A stretch of DNA of 64,000 nt from Saccharibacillus sp. JS10 (GTDB taxonomy: Bacteria; Bacillota; Bacilli; Paenibacillales; Paenibacillaceae). The position numbers were made by a program, and so were the translations under genes. The stretch is from the NCBI RefSeq assembly GCF_024436065.1, contig NZ_JANFNS010000001.1, positions 1,054,001 through 1,118,000 on the forward strand, given 5' to 3'. Below, in pieces: positions 27,184 through 35,207 of this stretch. The stretch's first letter is position 1, and every line of letters begins with the position of its first letter. The notes below the pieces were generated by a model. The model saw only the letters and a program-made list of their open reading frames with translations, was not told where the DNA came from and made no database searches.

Positions 27184-28152
27184 CTAGAAGAGTGAATTTT
27201 CTGGTGAGAGTTTGCGTACCAACCAGTTGGCACCTAATACGATCGCGAATCCAAACAAGGACTGATACAAACTAACTGCGCTACCGAGTGAGAAGTTGAA
27301 GTTCGTCATCAGCGAGCGGAATACGTAAGTTTCAATAATATCGGTTGTTGCATATAGCGCGGTGTTGTTGGCGCCGACTAAGTTGTAGATCAGACCGAAG
27401 TTGCCTTTGAGTACACCACCGAGAGAGAACAGAAGCAAGATAATGAAAGTTGGTTTCAACCATGGAAGAACGATATAGCGGATACGTTGGAAAGCATTGG
27501 CTCCATCAATTTCGGAAGCTTCGACGACTTCGTTATCCAAGCCCATGATTGCGGCAAAGTAGATAATCGAACCGTAGCCTGTCGCTTGCCAAAGATACGT
27601 CAGTACGATGATGAATGGCCAAGCATTAGGCGTGGAGTAGACTTTGAGAGGTTCCATCCCCAGCGATTGCAGAATTCCGTTCAGCAGACCGTAATCGTAA
27701 CTCAAAATGTTGTACGCGATCAGACCAATCAGAACAGCGGAGATGAAATGCGGTAAAAACATAAGCGTTTGCGAAATCTTTTTGAACCATTTGCCTCGAA
27801 GTTCGTTTAGCAAGACGGCAACCATGATTTGCAAAAAGTTACCCAGCAGGATAAATGCCAAGTTGTACGCGACCGTATTAAAAGTCAATTTCCACAAATC
27901 GCCGGTGATTACGAGGAATCGGAAGTTTTCGAAACCTACGAATGGGCTGTTGAAAATCCCGTCGGAGTAATTGTATTTGATAAACGCTAGATACAATCCC
28001 GGCATCGGCAGATACGCGAATACGACGAAAAATACGATAGCGGGCAGACACATAATCAGCAACGTGCGGTTATTTTTGAACTTTTTCCACCACGTTCCCG
28101 TCCGCTTATCGGCAAGCTCCATCGTCGATTCTTTTTCGGTCAATACGGACAA
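27184..28152 (-). CDS. Sugar ABC transporter permease (LplB-like)
   Basis: 322 residues, six membrane segments and the EAA loop EASEIDGANAFQRIRYIVLPWLKPTFIILL. LplB-type CUT1 permease. TTG at 28150-28152 is chosen because AAGGAGGGG lies 6 bases upstream; the open frame continues 13 codons. First gene of the transporter operon; a cre site, a terminator-like hairpin, a LacI operator and a promoter lie upstream in that order. Confidence 0.9.
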   Translation of the reverse strand: MSVLTEKESTMELADKRTGTWWKKFKNNRTLLIMCLPAIVFFVVFAYLPMPGLYLAFIKYNYSDGIFNSPFVGFENFRFLVITGDLWKLTFNTVAYNLAFILLGNFLQIMVAVLLNELRGKWFKKISQTLMFLPHFISAVLIGLIAYNILSYDYGLLNGILQSLGMEPLKVYSTPNAWPFIIVLTYLWQATGYGSIIYFAAIMGLDNEVVEASEIDGANAFQRIRYIVLPWLKPTFIILLLFSLGGVLKGNFGLIYNLVGANNTALYATTDIIETYVFRSLMTNFNFSLGSAVSLYQSLFGFAIVLGANWLVRKLSPENSLF

Positions 28153-28193
28153 TACAATCCCCTCCTTATGAGATCGAGCAGCATTTCTCAAAA

Positions 28194-28207
28194 TGAAACC
28201 GATTACA
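28194..28207. promoter_or_regulatory. cre-like site (CcpA)
   Basis: TGAAACCGATTACA matches the catabolite-responsive element consensus TGWNANCGNTNWCA at every fixed position. It lies in the transcribed leader, where CcpA would act as a roadblock. Confidence 0.65.
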
Positions 28208-28225
28208 TTTTGCTGTGATAAAAAA

Positions 28226-28300
28226 GGGAGCTATCCGATTAGGTTTATGCGTTATGCTCATACAAATATACGAGTTAAGCGATATTCCTGGATAGCTCCC
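28226..28300 (-). terminator. Leader hairpin with T run before the sugar transporter
   Basis: Perfect 11-bp arms GGGAGCTATCC (28226-28236) and GGATAGCTCCC (28290-28300) enclose a 53-nt loop; on the minus strand six T follow. It lies downstream of the promoter and operator, so it is either an attenuator for the transporter operon or a late terminator for lacI. Confidence 0.65.
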
Positions 28301-28317
28301 TGATCGATCACGGCTTT

Positions 28318-28337
28318 TAGTGAAATGGGTTTCACTA
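28318..28337. promoter_or_regulatory. LacI-type operator 1
   Basis: TAGTGAAATGGGTTTCACTA: arms TAGTGAAA / TTTCACTA. Its core TGAAATGGGTTTCA recurs exactly in front of the lacI gene at 29526-29539. It lies about 35 bp downstream of the -10 of the transporter promoter. Confidence 0.8.
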
Positions 28338-28371
28338 CAATCCGAAAATGTAAGGGCTTTCTTTTGACAAC

Positions 28372-28401
28372 AGAATAATACTACTGCGTTATGGATGTCA
28401 A
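28372..28401 (-). promoter_or_regulatory. Probable promoter of the sugar transporter operon
   Basis: TTGACA (28396-28401) and TATTCT (28372-28377) on the minus strand, 18-bp spacer, directly after the lacI gene. Confidence 0.6.
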
Positions 28402-28431
28402 TCATTTTTCGAAAAATATCTGGAAATTTAT

Positions 28432-29490
28432 TTATGGAACTTGCGCCGTTGTTTCTCGAATAACCAACTCCGGCATCATCGATTGGAACAACGGAACCTT
28501 TTTCCCTGCGATCATTTTGTCTAACGTTCGAGCCGCTTGGCGTCCGATTTCTTGTGACATCAAAGACACGGTGGTAAGTTCTGGGATACTATAAGTCGCT
28601 TGCGGAATATCGTCATAACCGACAATCGATAACTGCTTTGGCACTTCGATTCCGGCGCGATGCGCGGCTTTGAGCGCTCCGATAGCAAGTAGGTCGTTCA
28701 TACAAAAAATAGCGGTCGGACGATTTTTACCACGTAACAGCTGAGCGGCGAATTCTTCTCCTTTTGCCACAGAAAATCCTTCGGTCAGTACCCATTCTTT
28801 GCGCACAGGAAGCCCGGCTTCTTTCATCGCACTCCGAAATCCGGCTAGGCGTTGCTGCGTATTGGTCATTTTGGAATAGCCGCCGATTACCGCGATATCT
28901 CGGTGTCCGAGTCCAATTAAATGCTGCACCGCAAGCTCGGCACCGAACTTTTGATCCGCAGAGACCCGATTGAGCTTTGTCTTGGGTAGACTGCCGTTCA
29001 ATAACAAAATCGGTACACGCTTCGCAAATTCTTCTAACTCTTGCGTCAGCTCTGGAGCGGGTTTCGCCAAGTCGACGCGCCCTCCGATCATGACGATCCC
29101 ATCGACCTGTTTTTCCATCAACAGACTCAAATATTGCGACTCGCGTTCATACTGCCGATCATATAGACGCTCATTTTCTTCATTCGTCGAGATCGTATCG
29201 CACAAAAAATAGGTGTATCCCAGTTTACGCGCTTCGTAATCGAACCCGGATAACACCTCAGGGAAAAATGGATTGGTGATGTCCGGCAAAATGAATCCTA
29301 TCGTTCCGGTTTCTTTGCGTGTCAGACTTCGAGCGAGTGCGTTGGGTTGAAATTGGTACTTCCGTATCAGCGCGACAATTCGTTCTCTTGTTTCTTTTTT
29401 GACGGGCGCGGTGTTGTTCAACACCCTTGATACGGTAGCTACCGACACATTGGCTTCCCTTGCAATATCGTATACGGTCACCGTTCGCAT
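28432..29490 (-). CDS. LacI-family transcriptional regulator
   Basis: 352 residues: N-terminal LacI helix-turn-helix and hinge (VTVYDIAREANVSVATVSRVLNN and ARSLTRKETGTIGFILPDITNPFF), then a periplasmic-binding-protein-like sensor domain (about 60-350). ATG at 29488-29490 lies 7 bases after AAAGAGG; an ATG two codons earlier is too close. It probably controls the transporter downstream and itself: the same 14-bp operator core lies before both. Inducer unknown, presumably the transported sugar. Confidence 0.92.
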   Translation of the reverse strand: MRTVTVYDIAREANVSVATVSRVLNNTAPVKKETRERIVALIRKYQFQPNALARSLTRKETGTIGFILPDITNPFFPEVLSGFDYEARKLGYTYFLCDTISTNEENERLYDRQYERESQYLSLLMEKQVDGIVMIGGRVDLAKPAPELTQELEEFAKRVPILLLNGSLPKTKLNRVSADQKFGAELAVQHLIGLGHRDIAVIGGYSKMTNTQQRLAGFRSAMKEAGLPVRKEWVLTEGFSVAKGEEFAAQLLRGKNRPTAIFCMNDLLAIGALKAAHRAGIEVPKQLSIVGYDDIPQATYSIPELTTVSLMSQEIGRQAARTLDKMIAGKKVPLFQSMMPELVIRETTAQVP

Positions 29491-29525
29491 CTGCATTCCT
29501 CTTTCCCCGTGGAATCATCGATTTG

Positions 29526-29539
29526 TGAAATGGGTTTCA
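29526..29539. promoter_or_regulatory. LacI-type operator 2
   Basis: TGAAATGGGTTTCA, identical to the core of the operator at 28318-28337, about 11 bp downstream of the lacI -10 box. Confidence 0.8.
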
Positions 29540-29550
29540 TTATGGCTCCG

Positions 29551-29579
29551 ATTATACCTTTGGAACTTGCCGGAAGCAA
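29551..29579 (-). promoter_or_regulatory. Promoter of the lacI-family gene
   Basis: TTGCTT (29574-29579) and TATAAT (29551-29556) on the minus strand with a 17-bp spacer. Confidence 0.7.
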
Positions 29580-29670
29580 TTGAAATTGTTTAGGACTTTT
29601 GAAAGAGAGGAAAAGTTTGGATTAAAGGGCTTATGCCTAAATAAAAATAATTAGATTATCAAAAAAATGC

Positions 29671-29699
29671 TTGACGACTGGCTTTGCCACGCGTATAAT
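29671..29699 (+). promoter_or_regulatory. Promoter of tRNA-Pro
   Basis: TTGACG (29671-29676), 17-bp spacer, TATAAT (29694-29699). Confidence 0.88.
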
Positions 29700-29724
29700 C
29701 TAATTTTGTAGGAAATGACTTTGA

Positions 29725-29798
29725 CGGGATGTAGCTCAGCTTGGTAGAGCACCTGCTTTGGGAGCAGGGGGTCGCATGTTCAAATCGTGTCATCCCGA
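29725..29798 (+). tRNA. tRNA-Pro (anticodon TGG)
   Basis: 74 nt folding as a full cloverleaf: acceptor CGGGATG / CATCCCG, D arm GCTC / GAGC, anticodon stem CCTGC / GCAGG with loop TTTGGGA (anticodon 29759-29761), T loop TTCAAAT. The T stem has several G-U pairs. CCA is not encoded. Single tRNA gene with its own promoter and terminator. Confidence 0.97.
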
Positions 29799-29815
29799 TA
29801 TATAGCTACACAACG

Positions 29816-29845
29816 AAAACGCGATCCTTGGGGATCGCGTTTTTT
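29816..29845 (+). terminator. Terminator of tRNA-Pro
   Basis: A 12-bp perfect stem AAAACGCGATCC / GGATCGCGTTTT with a 4-nt loop and a T run; it may also serve the convergent DinB gene. Confidence 0.88.
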
Positions 29846-29864
29846 CGTCTGTGTATTTGCTTAT

Positions 29865-30341
29865 TTATACCGAGTTTTCTTGTACTTGCGCTGCCTTAAT
29901 GCGATCAATCTGCTGGATATGCCGATCCACATGCGCGGAGAAACCTTTGACGATATCGGTAATAGTAACGGGGTTGCCTTGCGGATGAATCCCGCTTTTT
30001 TGCCAATGATCGGCTTCCAGGCGTTGTAGCAATGCTCCGTTATACGTAAGCTGTGCTTGGAAAAAAGCTAAAATCGACGCAGCAGACTGAGCATGGCTAT
30101 GTTGGCTGGTTACCCATTTTTCTTGATCAAAAGCAGGCAAGATCGATTGCGATCCCGCCAGTACAGCGCGAATCCGAAACGATACGACAATGCTATGATC
30201 GGCAAGATGACCCAACACTTCGGTCACGCTCCAACTGCTTGGCGAAGCTTTCCAGGATACATCAGATTCATCCAGCCCTTCGATTGCTTGAAACAGACGA
30301 TGATGGGTATCCAAAAAATCATCGATAATAGGTTGGCTCAT
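29865..30341 (-). CDS. DinB-family metal-dependent hydrolase-like protein
   Basis: 158 residues, a four-helix bundle of the DinB/YfiT type. The presumed metal-binding histidines are in HLADHS (about 46-51) and HVDRHIQQ near the C-terminus. Family members include thiol transferases and damage-induced proteins; no substrate can be given. ATG follows GGGGAGAG. Probably monocistronic. Confidence 0.82.
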   Translation of the reverse strand: MSQPIIDDFLDTHHRLFQAIEGLDESDVSWKASPSSWSVTEVLGHLADHSIVVSFRIRAVLAGSQSILPAFDQEKWVTSQHSHAQSAASILAFFQAQLTYNGALLQRLEADHWQKSGIHPQGNPVTITDIVKGFSAHVDRHIQQIDRIKAAQVQENSV

Positions 30342-30434
30342 GTAACTCTCCCCTTTTTCACCATTTGTATTTTTTTCTATTTCGAATTTTTCATCATCTG
30401 TTTGATGTTTGGGTGATTTCTAGATCTATAGTCT

Positions 30435-31187
30435 TTAAATCGTATAATTCGCTTCCGGCGTAATCCGGCGAAGAAATTGCTTTGTCCGTTCTTCTTTGGG
30501 TCTTTGAAATACATCGTCAGGTGTTCCTTCTTCGACGATAACGCCGCCGTCCATAAATACGACGCGGTTCGCGACGTCTCTCGCAAAGCCCATTTCATGC
30601 GTCACGACAATCATTGTAATGCCTTCGCGAGCGATCGAACGAATGACTTCCAGCACTTCACCGACTAATTCCGGGTCGAGGGCAGAAGTAGGTTCGTCGA
30701 ATAAAATCACTTCCGGTTCAAGCGCCAAAGCGCGAGCGATCCCTACACGTTGCTGCTGCCCGCCCGATAACCGGCTTGGATATTCGTCCAACTTTGCTCC
30801 TAAGCCTACTTTTTCGAGTAATGCCACGCTGCGTTTGCGGGCTTCGGCAAACGAGATCTTTTTGACCACCAATAAAGCTTCCATCACATTTTCCAAAGCC
30901 GTTTTGTGTCGGAACAAATTATATTGCTGGAACACCATCGCCGTTTTGCGGCGCAATTGCAAAATATCGCTACGCCGAGCTTGCGCGCAGTTCACTTTGA
31001 AATCTCCTACCGCGATCTCTCCGCTACCCGGCTTTTCCAGATAATTTACGCAGCGCAGCAACGTCGTTTTCCCCGAACCGCTCGGTCCCAAAATTACGAC
31101 AACTTCTCCTGTATTCACGGTCAAACTAATATTTTCAAGCACCTGATGGCGTCCGAATGATTTGGAAATCTGGTTCAATGCAATCAT
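30435..31187 (-). CDS. tcyN: Amino acid ABC transporter ATPase, TcyN-like
   Basis: 250 residues with Walker [11 protein letters not shown] loop, signature [15 protein letters not shown], Walker [13 protein letters not shown] and the switch His in VVTHE. The C-terminus ([24 protein letters not shown]) closely resembles B. subtilis TcyN of the TcyJKLMN L-cystine importer. It overlaps the preceding permease by ATGA. Together with the acetyltransferase at the operon start this suggests uptake of cystine or S-modified cysteines. Confidence 0.8.
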   Translation of the reverse strand: MIALNQISKSFGRHQVLENISLTVNTGEVVVILGPSGSGKTTLLRCVNYLEKPGSGEIAVGDFKVNCAQARRSDILQLRRKTAMVFQQYNLFRHKTALENVMEALLVVKKISFAEARKRSVALLEKVGLGAKLDEYPSRLSGGQQQRVGIARALALEPEVILFDEPTSALDPELVGEVLEVIRSIAREGITMIVVTHEMGFARDVANRVVFMDGGVIVEEGTPDDVFQRPKEERTKQFLRRITPEANYTI

Positions 31188-31894
31188 GACACGCCTCCTC
31201 GATTATACGCTCCGACTCTTTTTTCAATCCCGGCAGCGACTCGTTCGATCAAGATCGTAAGTCCCCAGAAGATCAAAGCCGCTGCTAAATATGCCTCAAA
31301 AAACTTCCAGTTCGTCGAAGCCACAATCTGTGCTTTGGCATTGATATCAACGACCGATACCGCAAAAGCGAGCGTCGAACCATGTAACATACCGATCACG
31401 GAATTCGCCAAATTCGGCAATGCAGCAGCTAAAGCTTGCGGAAAAATAATGCGGCGTAGCGATTGAAAAGTCGTCATGCCAACAGATTGCGCAGCTTCCA
31501 CTTGACCGCGATCTACCGCAAGAATACCGGCACGTACCACTTCCGACATATACGCGCCTGCTGTAATCGAGAACGAAATATAAGCAAATCCGATCATTGG
31601 AATGTCTACCGAACGGAAACTCCAACCGAGTTGCTGCGAGATGCCATCGATCAATACAGGTAAGCCAAAATAAATAAGAAGCAGATGTGTAAGCATCGGA
31701 GTGCCTCTTATAAAGGTTACATATGCTGAAGAAATCTGCGCCAACACCGGCACCTGGTACATACGAAGCATCGCAGTGATCGCGCCGATAATCAGTCCTG
31801 CTGTTACGGACACGACCGTGATCGACAAAGTCGTCGGAATCGCGCCAAGCAGCTGCCAAAAGGCGCTTCCGATAAACGAAAAATCAAGCTGCAT
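31184..31894 (-). CDS. tcyM: Amino acid ABC permease, TcyM-like
   Basis: 236 residues of the HisM/GlnP family, with the domain start [24 protein letters not shown] and EAA-type loop [29 protein letters not shown]. Forms the membrane channel with the permease at 31894. Its start codon overlaps the upstream stop (TGATG) and its end overlaps tcyN, so translation is coupled through the operon. Confidence 0.78.
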   Translation of the reverse strand: MQLDFSFIGSAFWQLLGAIPTTLSITVVSVTAGLIIGAITAMLRMYQVPVLAQISSAYVTFIRGTPMLTHLLLIYFGLPVLIDGISQQLGWSFRSVDIPMIGFAYISFSITAGAYMSEVVRAGILAVDRGQVEAAQSVGMTTFQSLRRIIFPQALAAALPNLANSVIGMLHGSTLAFAVSVVDINAKAQIVASTNWKFFEAYLAAALIFWGLTILIERVAAGIEKRVGAYNRGGVS

Positions 31895-32676
31895 CAGCGT
31901 ATCCCTCCTTTTCCAATATCGATATCTGCCATTACCGTGCGTAACGATCCTCGTTTTTTCAATCGGAATAGCGAATTTGATCTAGATTCACGTATTTCAT
32001 GGCGCGTCAAATGCCGTTCGGCGACGACCAGCAATTTTTCCAACGTAAAGCTGATTGCCAGATAGATGAGTGCAAGAGCCAGATACGTCTCGATAAAATG
32101 CTGAGTCAATGTCCCAAGCGTCTGCGCTTTGCCCGTCATTTCCATGACTCCAAGCGTGAAAGCGAGCGACGTATCTTTGAGCAATGCAATCACCAGGTTT
32201 GAAAAGACAGGAACGGCAATCGCCAAAGCTTGCGGCAGTACAATCCGGGAAAAAGCTTGATAAGGCGTCATCCCTGCCGCGTAAGCCGCTTCCACCTGAC
32301 CTCGGTCAACGGCTGCGACGGAAGCTCGAATCATTTCCGCTGCGTAAGCTCCAGTATGTAAGCCATAGGTGAGTATGACGAAAAACATCACAGGCGCACG
32401 CGTCAGATCAAGCCCGACAAGTTTTAAAATCTCCGGTAGACCGTAATAAAATAAAAACAATTGAATCAAAATCGGCGTTCCGCGAAAAAAAGATAAGTAA
32501 ATTCCGGCTAGCGTTCTGAGCACCGGAATTTTGTACATACGCGGAAGCGCCACAAGAAAGCCGGCTAAAATCCCGTTTAATAGCGAACCTGCAACAATCA
32601 TCAGCGTTACGCCTAGAGTATCGAGCAATTTTGGCAAAAATGAAAAGACGTAGCTGATGTCAAAAGGCGCACCCAT
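31894..32676 (-). CDS. tcyL: Amino acid ABC permease, TcyL-like
   Basis: 260 residues, HisM/GlnP family, EAA loop VEAAYAAGMTPYQAFSRIVLPQALAIAVP. ATG at 32674-32676 follows AAAGGAGA; a 12-codon extension has no ribosome site. About 30 polar residues after the last membrane segment (RHEIRESRSNSLFRLKKRG) exceed the usual family length. Confidence 0.78.
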   Translation of the reverse strand: MGAPFDISYVFSFLPKLLDTLGVTLMIVAGSLLNGILAGFLVALPRMYKIPVLRTLAGIYLSFFRGTPILIQLFLFYYGLPEILKLVGLDLTRAPVMFFVILTYGLHTGAYAAEMIRASVAAVDRGQVEAAYAAGMTPYQAFSRIVLPQALAIAVPVFSNLVIALLKDTSLAFTLGVMEMTGKAQTLGTLTQHFIETYLALALIYLAISFTLEKLLVVAERHLTRHEIRESRSNSLFRLKKRGSLRTVMADIDIGKGGIR

Positions 32677-32725
32677 TGAAACTCTCCTTTCTTTCTGTTG
32701 GTTTAGAACCAAAAATCATTTTATG

Positions 32726-33574
32726 TTATTGTTCGTCCTTATTTGTCACGTCGCTACCGAGCCACTCTACGCTTAATTTGCTGATCGTACCGTCTTCTTT
32801 CAATTCTTTGACTACGCCGTCGATCGCGTCGGATAATGCTTTCTCATCCGCGTCGTCTTTACGTAGAACATAAAGAATTTCGCCGGATGTAAGAGCTTTG
32901 CCCGTTTGTTTTAATTGTTTTTGCGGATCAATAATCGGCAATACAAAATCTGCGGCGAGAGTTGCTTCTACGCGTCCTGAAGTCACTTGGCTTGCTGTAT
33001 CGTTGGCTTGCCCACTTTGATATACGATATCGATCTTTTTATCATGTTCGTTGTTATAATTTTCTAACAATTGCGCTTGAGCGCTTGTCGCGCTTGTTAG
33101 CACTTTTTTGCCTTGCAGATCGTCTAACGTCTGAATGGAATCATTATCTTTTGCCACGACAATGCGGTTGCTCCAGTACGCATAAGGCTCAGAGCTAAAC
33201 GCATATTTTTGTTCGCGTTCTGGATTTTTCTCCATAACGTGAGCGACCAGGTCGATTTTGTTCGTTTCCAAGCTGAGAAGCAAGTTGCCAAAATCCATCG
33301 TTTTGAATTCAAATTCATATTGCGGCAAACGCTCGTCGATCTGGCGCAACAACTCCACATCGAAACCTGTCAACTTGCCATTTTCATCAATAAAGCACAC
33401 TTGCGGAAACCCTGTGCCGGTTCCGATTAAAATCTTCGTTACTTTTCCATTCGAGCCCGAAGTTGAATCCGATGCTTGAGCAGTTGGTTCTCCGTTTGCT
33501 CCGCATCCCGAAACCAAAATCATCAGACCCAGTGCAGAAGCGATCAAGCGGTTTTTGTTTTTTTGAAGTTTCAT
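32726..33574 (-). CDS. Amino acid ABC substrate-binding lipoprotein (TcyJ/TcyK-like)
   Basis: 282 residues. Signal peptide with lipobox (LGLMILVSGC, Cys about 24), then a family-3 solute-binding fold (FIDENGKLTGFDVELLRQIDERLPQYEFEFKTMDFGNLLLSLETNKIDLV). Captures the amino acid outside the membrane. B. subtilis has two such genes (tcyJ, tcyK) in the operon; here there is one. ATG follows AAGGGG. Confidence 0.82.
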   Translation of the reverse strand: MKLQKNKNRLIASALGLMILVSGCGANGEPTAQASDSTSGSNGKVTKILIGTGTGFPQVCFIDENGKLTGFDVELLRQIDERLPQYEFEFKTMDFGNLLLSLETNKIDLVAHVMEKNPEREQKYAFSSEPYAYWSNRIVVAKDNDSIQTLDDLQGKKVLTSATSAQAQLLENYNNEHDKKIDIVYQSGQANDTASQVTSGRVEATLAADFVLPIIDPQKQLKQTGKALTSGEILYVLRKDDADEKALSDAIDGVVKELKEDGTISKLSVEWLGSDVTNKDEQ

Positions 33575-33611
33575 TGTTTTATCCCCTTTTGTTTTTCTAT
33601 TTTTTGAAATC

Positions 33612-34136
33612 TTATGCTTGATTCAAAACTCCGCCTGAATACGCGTAATCCGCTATATTTTTGCGAAGTAGATACATAATTCCGTCTCCATTTTGCGTAT
33701 CGATCTCCAAGATGATTTCGTAACCTCGACGCTCGTACATATTGACAAGCCACGGATGTTTTTGTGCGGTAGCCAGTGTCACTTGACTATGCCCGTGCAG
33801 ATTTTGAATAATTTCTTGTTCGACCCAGTCCAGCAATTTACCGCCGTAGCCTTGGTTGGAATAGCTTGGATCTACCGCAAACCATTTCATGAAAGGAAGA
33901 TCGGTAATGACTTTAGCTTCTCCACTCGTCGAATACGTGACGGTCGCGACGACCACTCCGTCTTTTTCAAGCACGTAACACTCGTTGTCCTCCATATTTT
34001 GCAGCACCATCGGATAGTCCGCGTGAGCTGCGGGCCATTGCAATCCCAGCTCACGAATCAGTGCATAAGCGGCATACGTAACTTCTACCAAACGCTCAAT
34101 ATCTTTAACTTCAGCTTTGCGAAAAACCTCACTCAT
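33612..34136 (-). CDS. GNAT acetyltransferase of the sulfur operon (YtmI/SnaA-like)
   Basis: 174 residues with a GNAT fold: KWFAVDPSYSNQGYGGKLLDWVEQEI contains the acetyl-CoA loop, and HPWLVNMYERRGYEII the C-terminal strand. ATG at 34134-34136 follows AGGTGGTG. First gene of an operon with a TcyJ-N-like importer, as B. subtilis ytmI precedes tcyJKLMN; there the enzyme acetylates S-modified cysteines before cleavage. That function is inferred by synteny. Confidence 0.7.
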   Translation of the reverse strand: MSEVFRKAEVKDIERLVEVTYAAYALIRELGLQWPAAHADYPMVLQNMEDNECYVLEKDGVVVATVTYSTSGEAKVITDLPFMKWFAVDPSYSNQGYGGKLLDWVEQEIIQNLHGHSQVTLATAQKHPWLVNMYERRGYEIILEIDTQNGDGIMYLLRKNIADYAYSGGVLNQA

Positions 34137-34270
34137 GTTTGGCACCACCTTTTAATTTTACATTACCTATTTGTTTACTCGGGATTGATTGCTGTTAACT
34201 TTATCACGTGAATTGAACTTCGACTAATAGAGTTTTTCGATGCACATATATAAAATATTGATAAGCAAAT

Positions 34271-34305
34271 AAAAAAGCGGCAGTAAGCTTTCGCTCACCC
34301 CGCTT
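34271..34305 (-). terminator. Terminator overlapping the end of glnL
   Basis: AAGCGG / CCGCTT outer stem with an inner AGC / GCT, then six T on the minus strand. The 5' arm lies inside the last codons of glnL. Confidence 0.65.
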
Positions 34306-35203
34306 CGAGTCCGTCCAACATCTCCAAATACATCACTTGCAAAAACTTTTTGATACTGACTTTGGTACGGCCTTCGCTTTGTTCTTCGTCGATTTCTTTC
34401 ATTTTGGCACGCACATCTTCAAAATCGAAATAGAGCGGCGCATAATGTTCGAACTTTGGATTGCCGTAATCGGTTAGCCCTATAGAAGCCATATGACTCA
34501 GCGCCACGATAACGGTACGCCGAATCCGCTGCTCGACCGCTTTGATTTCCCGTTCGCTTCCTTGCATTTCTGTACCACGCTGCGCAGCCGCTTCTTCATA
34601 CAATTGGCGCAGCGGCGGAAAATCACTTTGCTCTCCTCGCTGCACCAAATACTCCATAATTGCGGTAACATCGGTGCAACCCGCTTCGCCAAGAATACCA
34701 AGATTCATATAAATCGGACGTAGCACTTCCGCTACGCTTCGTCGTTTGGCAACAGGTGTACCTGAACGCCCTGCGGCTCCAATCTGATCCAATCTCGACA
34801 ACGACGTTTTGAGTTCGTTCAAATATTGACTCAGCTCTGCATGTTCGCTCACCCGAGACAATACAGATTCGACTTCGATCCGGTTGATTGGCTTACGGAT
34901 AAAAAATTCAATTCCTGTCCGGTAAGCTTCACCCACCATTTCCCGATCTTCGATCTGCGAAATCATGACGTATTTGCCGCGAAAGCCTTCCGCTTGCAGT
35001 TGTTGCAATGTCTCTAACCCATCTTGGTCAGGCATTAACCAATCAATCAAGACGACATCCGCTGATGTTTCGAGCGCAACGCGAACACCTTCTTCTCCAC
35101 CTTTTGCTGTGCCTACGACCTCGCCTAGTCCACTATGTTCGATAATATTCGTCAGCATGGCACGGACAGCCGGATCATCGTCGATAATACAAAAAGACGC
35201 CAT
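34295..35203 (-). CDS. glnL: Response regulator GlnL (YcbB-type)
   Basis: 302 residues. Receiver domain 1 to about 118 with DDD at 8-10, phosphorylated Asp in LIDWLMPDQDG and Lys in FIRKPIN. The C-terminal half (about 150-295, RPIYMNLGILGEAGCTDVTAIMEYL and IRRTVIVALSHMASIGLTDYGNPKFEHYA) is the YcbB DNA-binding domain of B. subtilis GlnL, the glutamine-responsive regulator. It follows the kinase gene by 4 bp and lies downstream of glnQHMP. Confidence 0.88.
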   Translation of the reverse strand: MASFCIIDDDPAVRAMLTNIIEHSGLGEVVGTAKGGEEGVRVALETSADVVLIDWLMPDQDGLETLQQLQAEGFRGKYVMISQIEDREMVGEAYRTGIEFFIRKPINRIEVESVLSRVSEHAELSQYLNELKTSLSRLDQIGAAGRSGTPVAKRRSVAEVLRPIYMNLGILGEAGCTDVTAIMEYLVQRGEQSDFPPLRQLYEEAAAQRGTEMQGSEREIKAVEQRIRRTVIVALSHMASIGLTDYGNPKFEHYAPLYFDFEDVRAKMKEIDEEQSEGRTKVSIKKFLQVMYLEMLDGLEAG

Positions 35204-35207
35204 GCGT

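Noticed and set aside
28318-28337. Operator 1 as a cre site
   Set aside because: The central CG of cre is GG in TGAAATGGGTTTCA; the exact copy before lacI fits the local LacI regulator better. The separate site at 28194-28207 does match cre.
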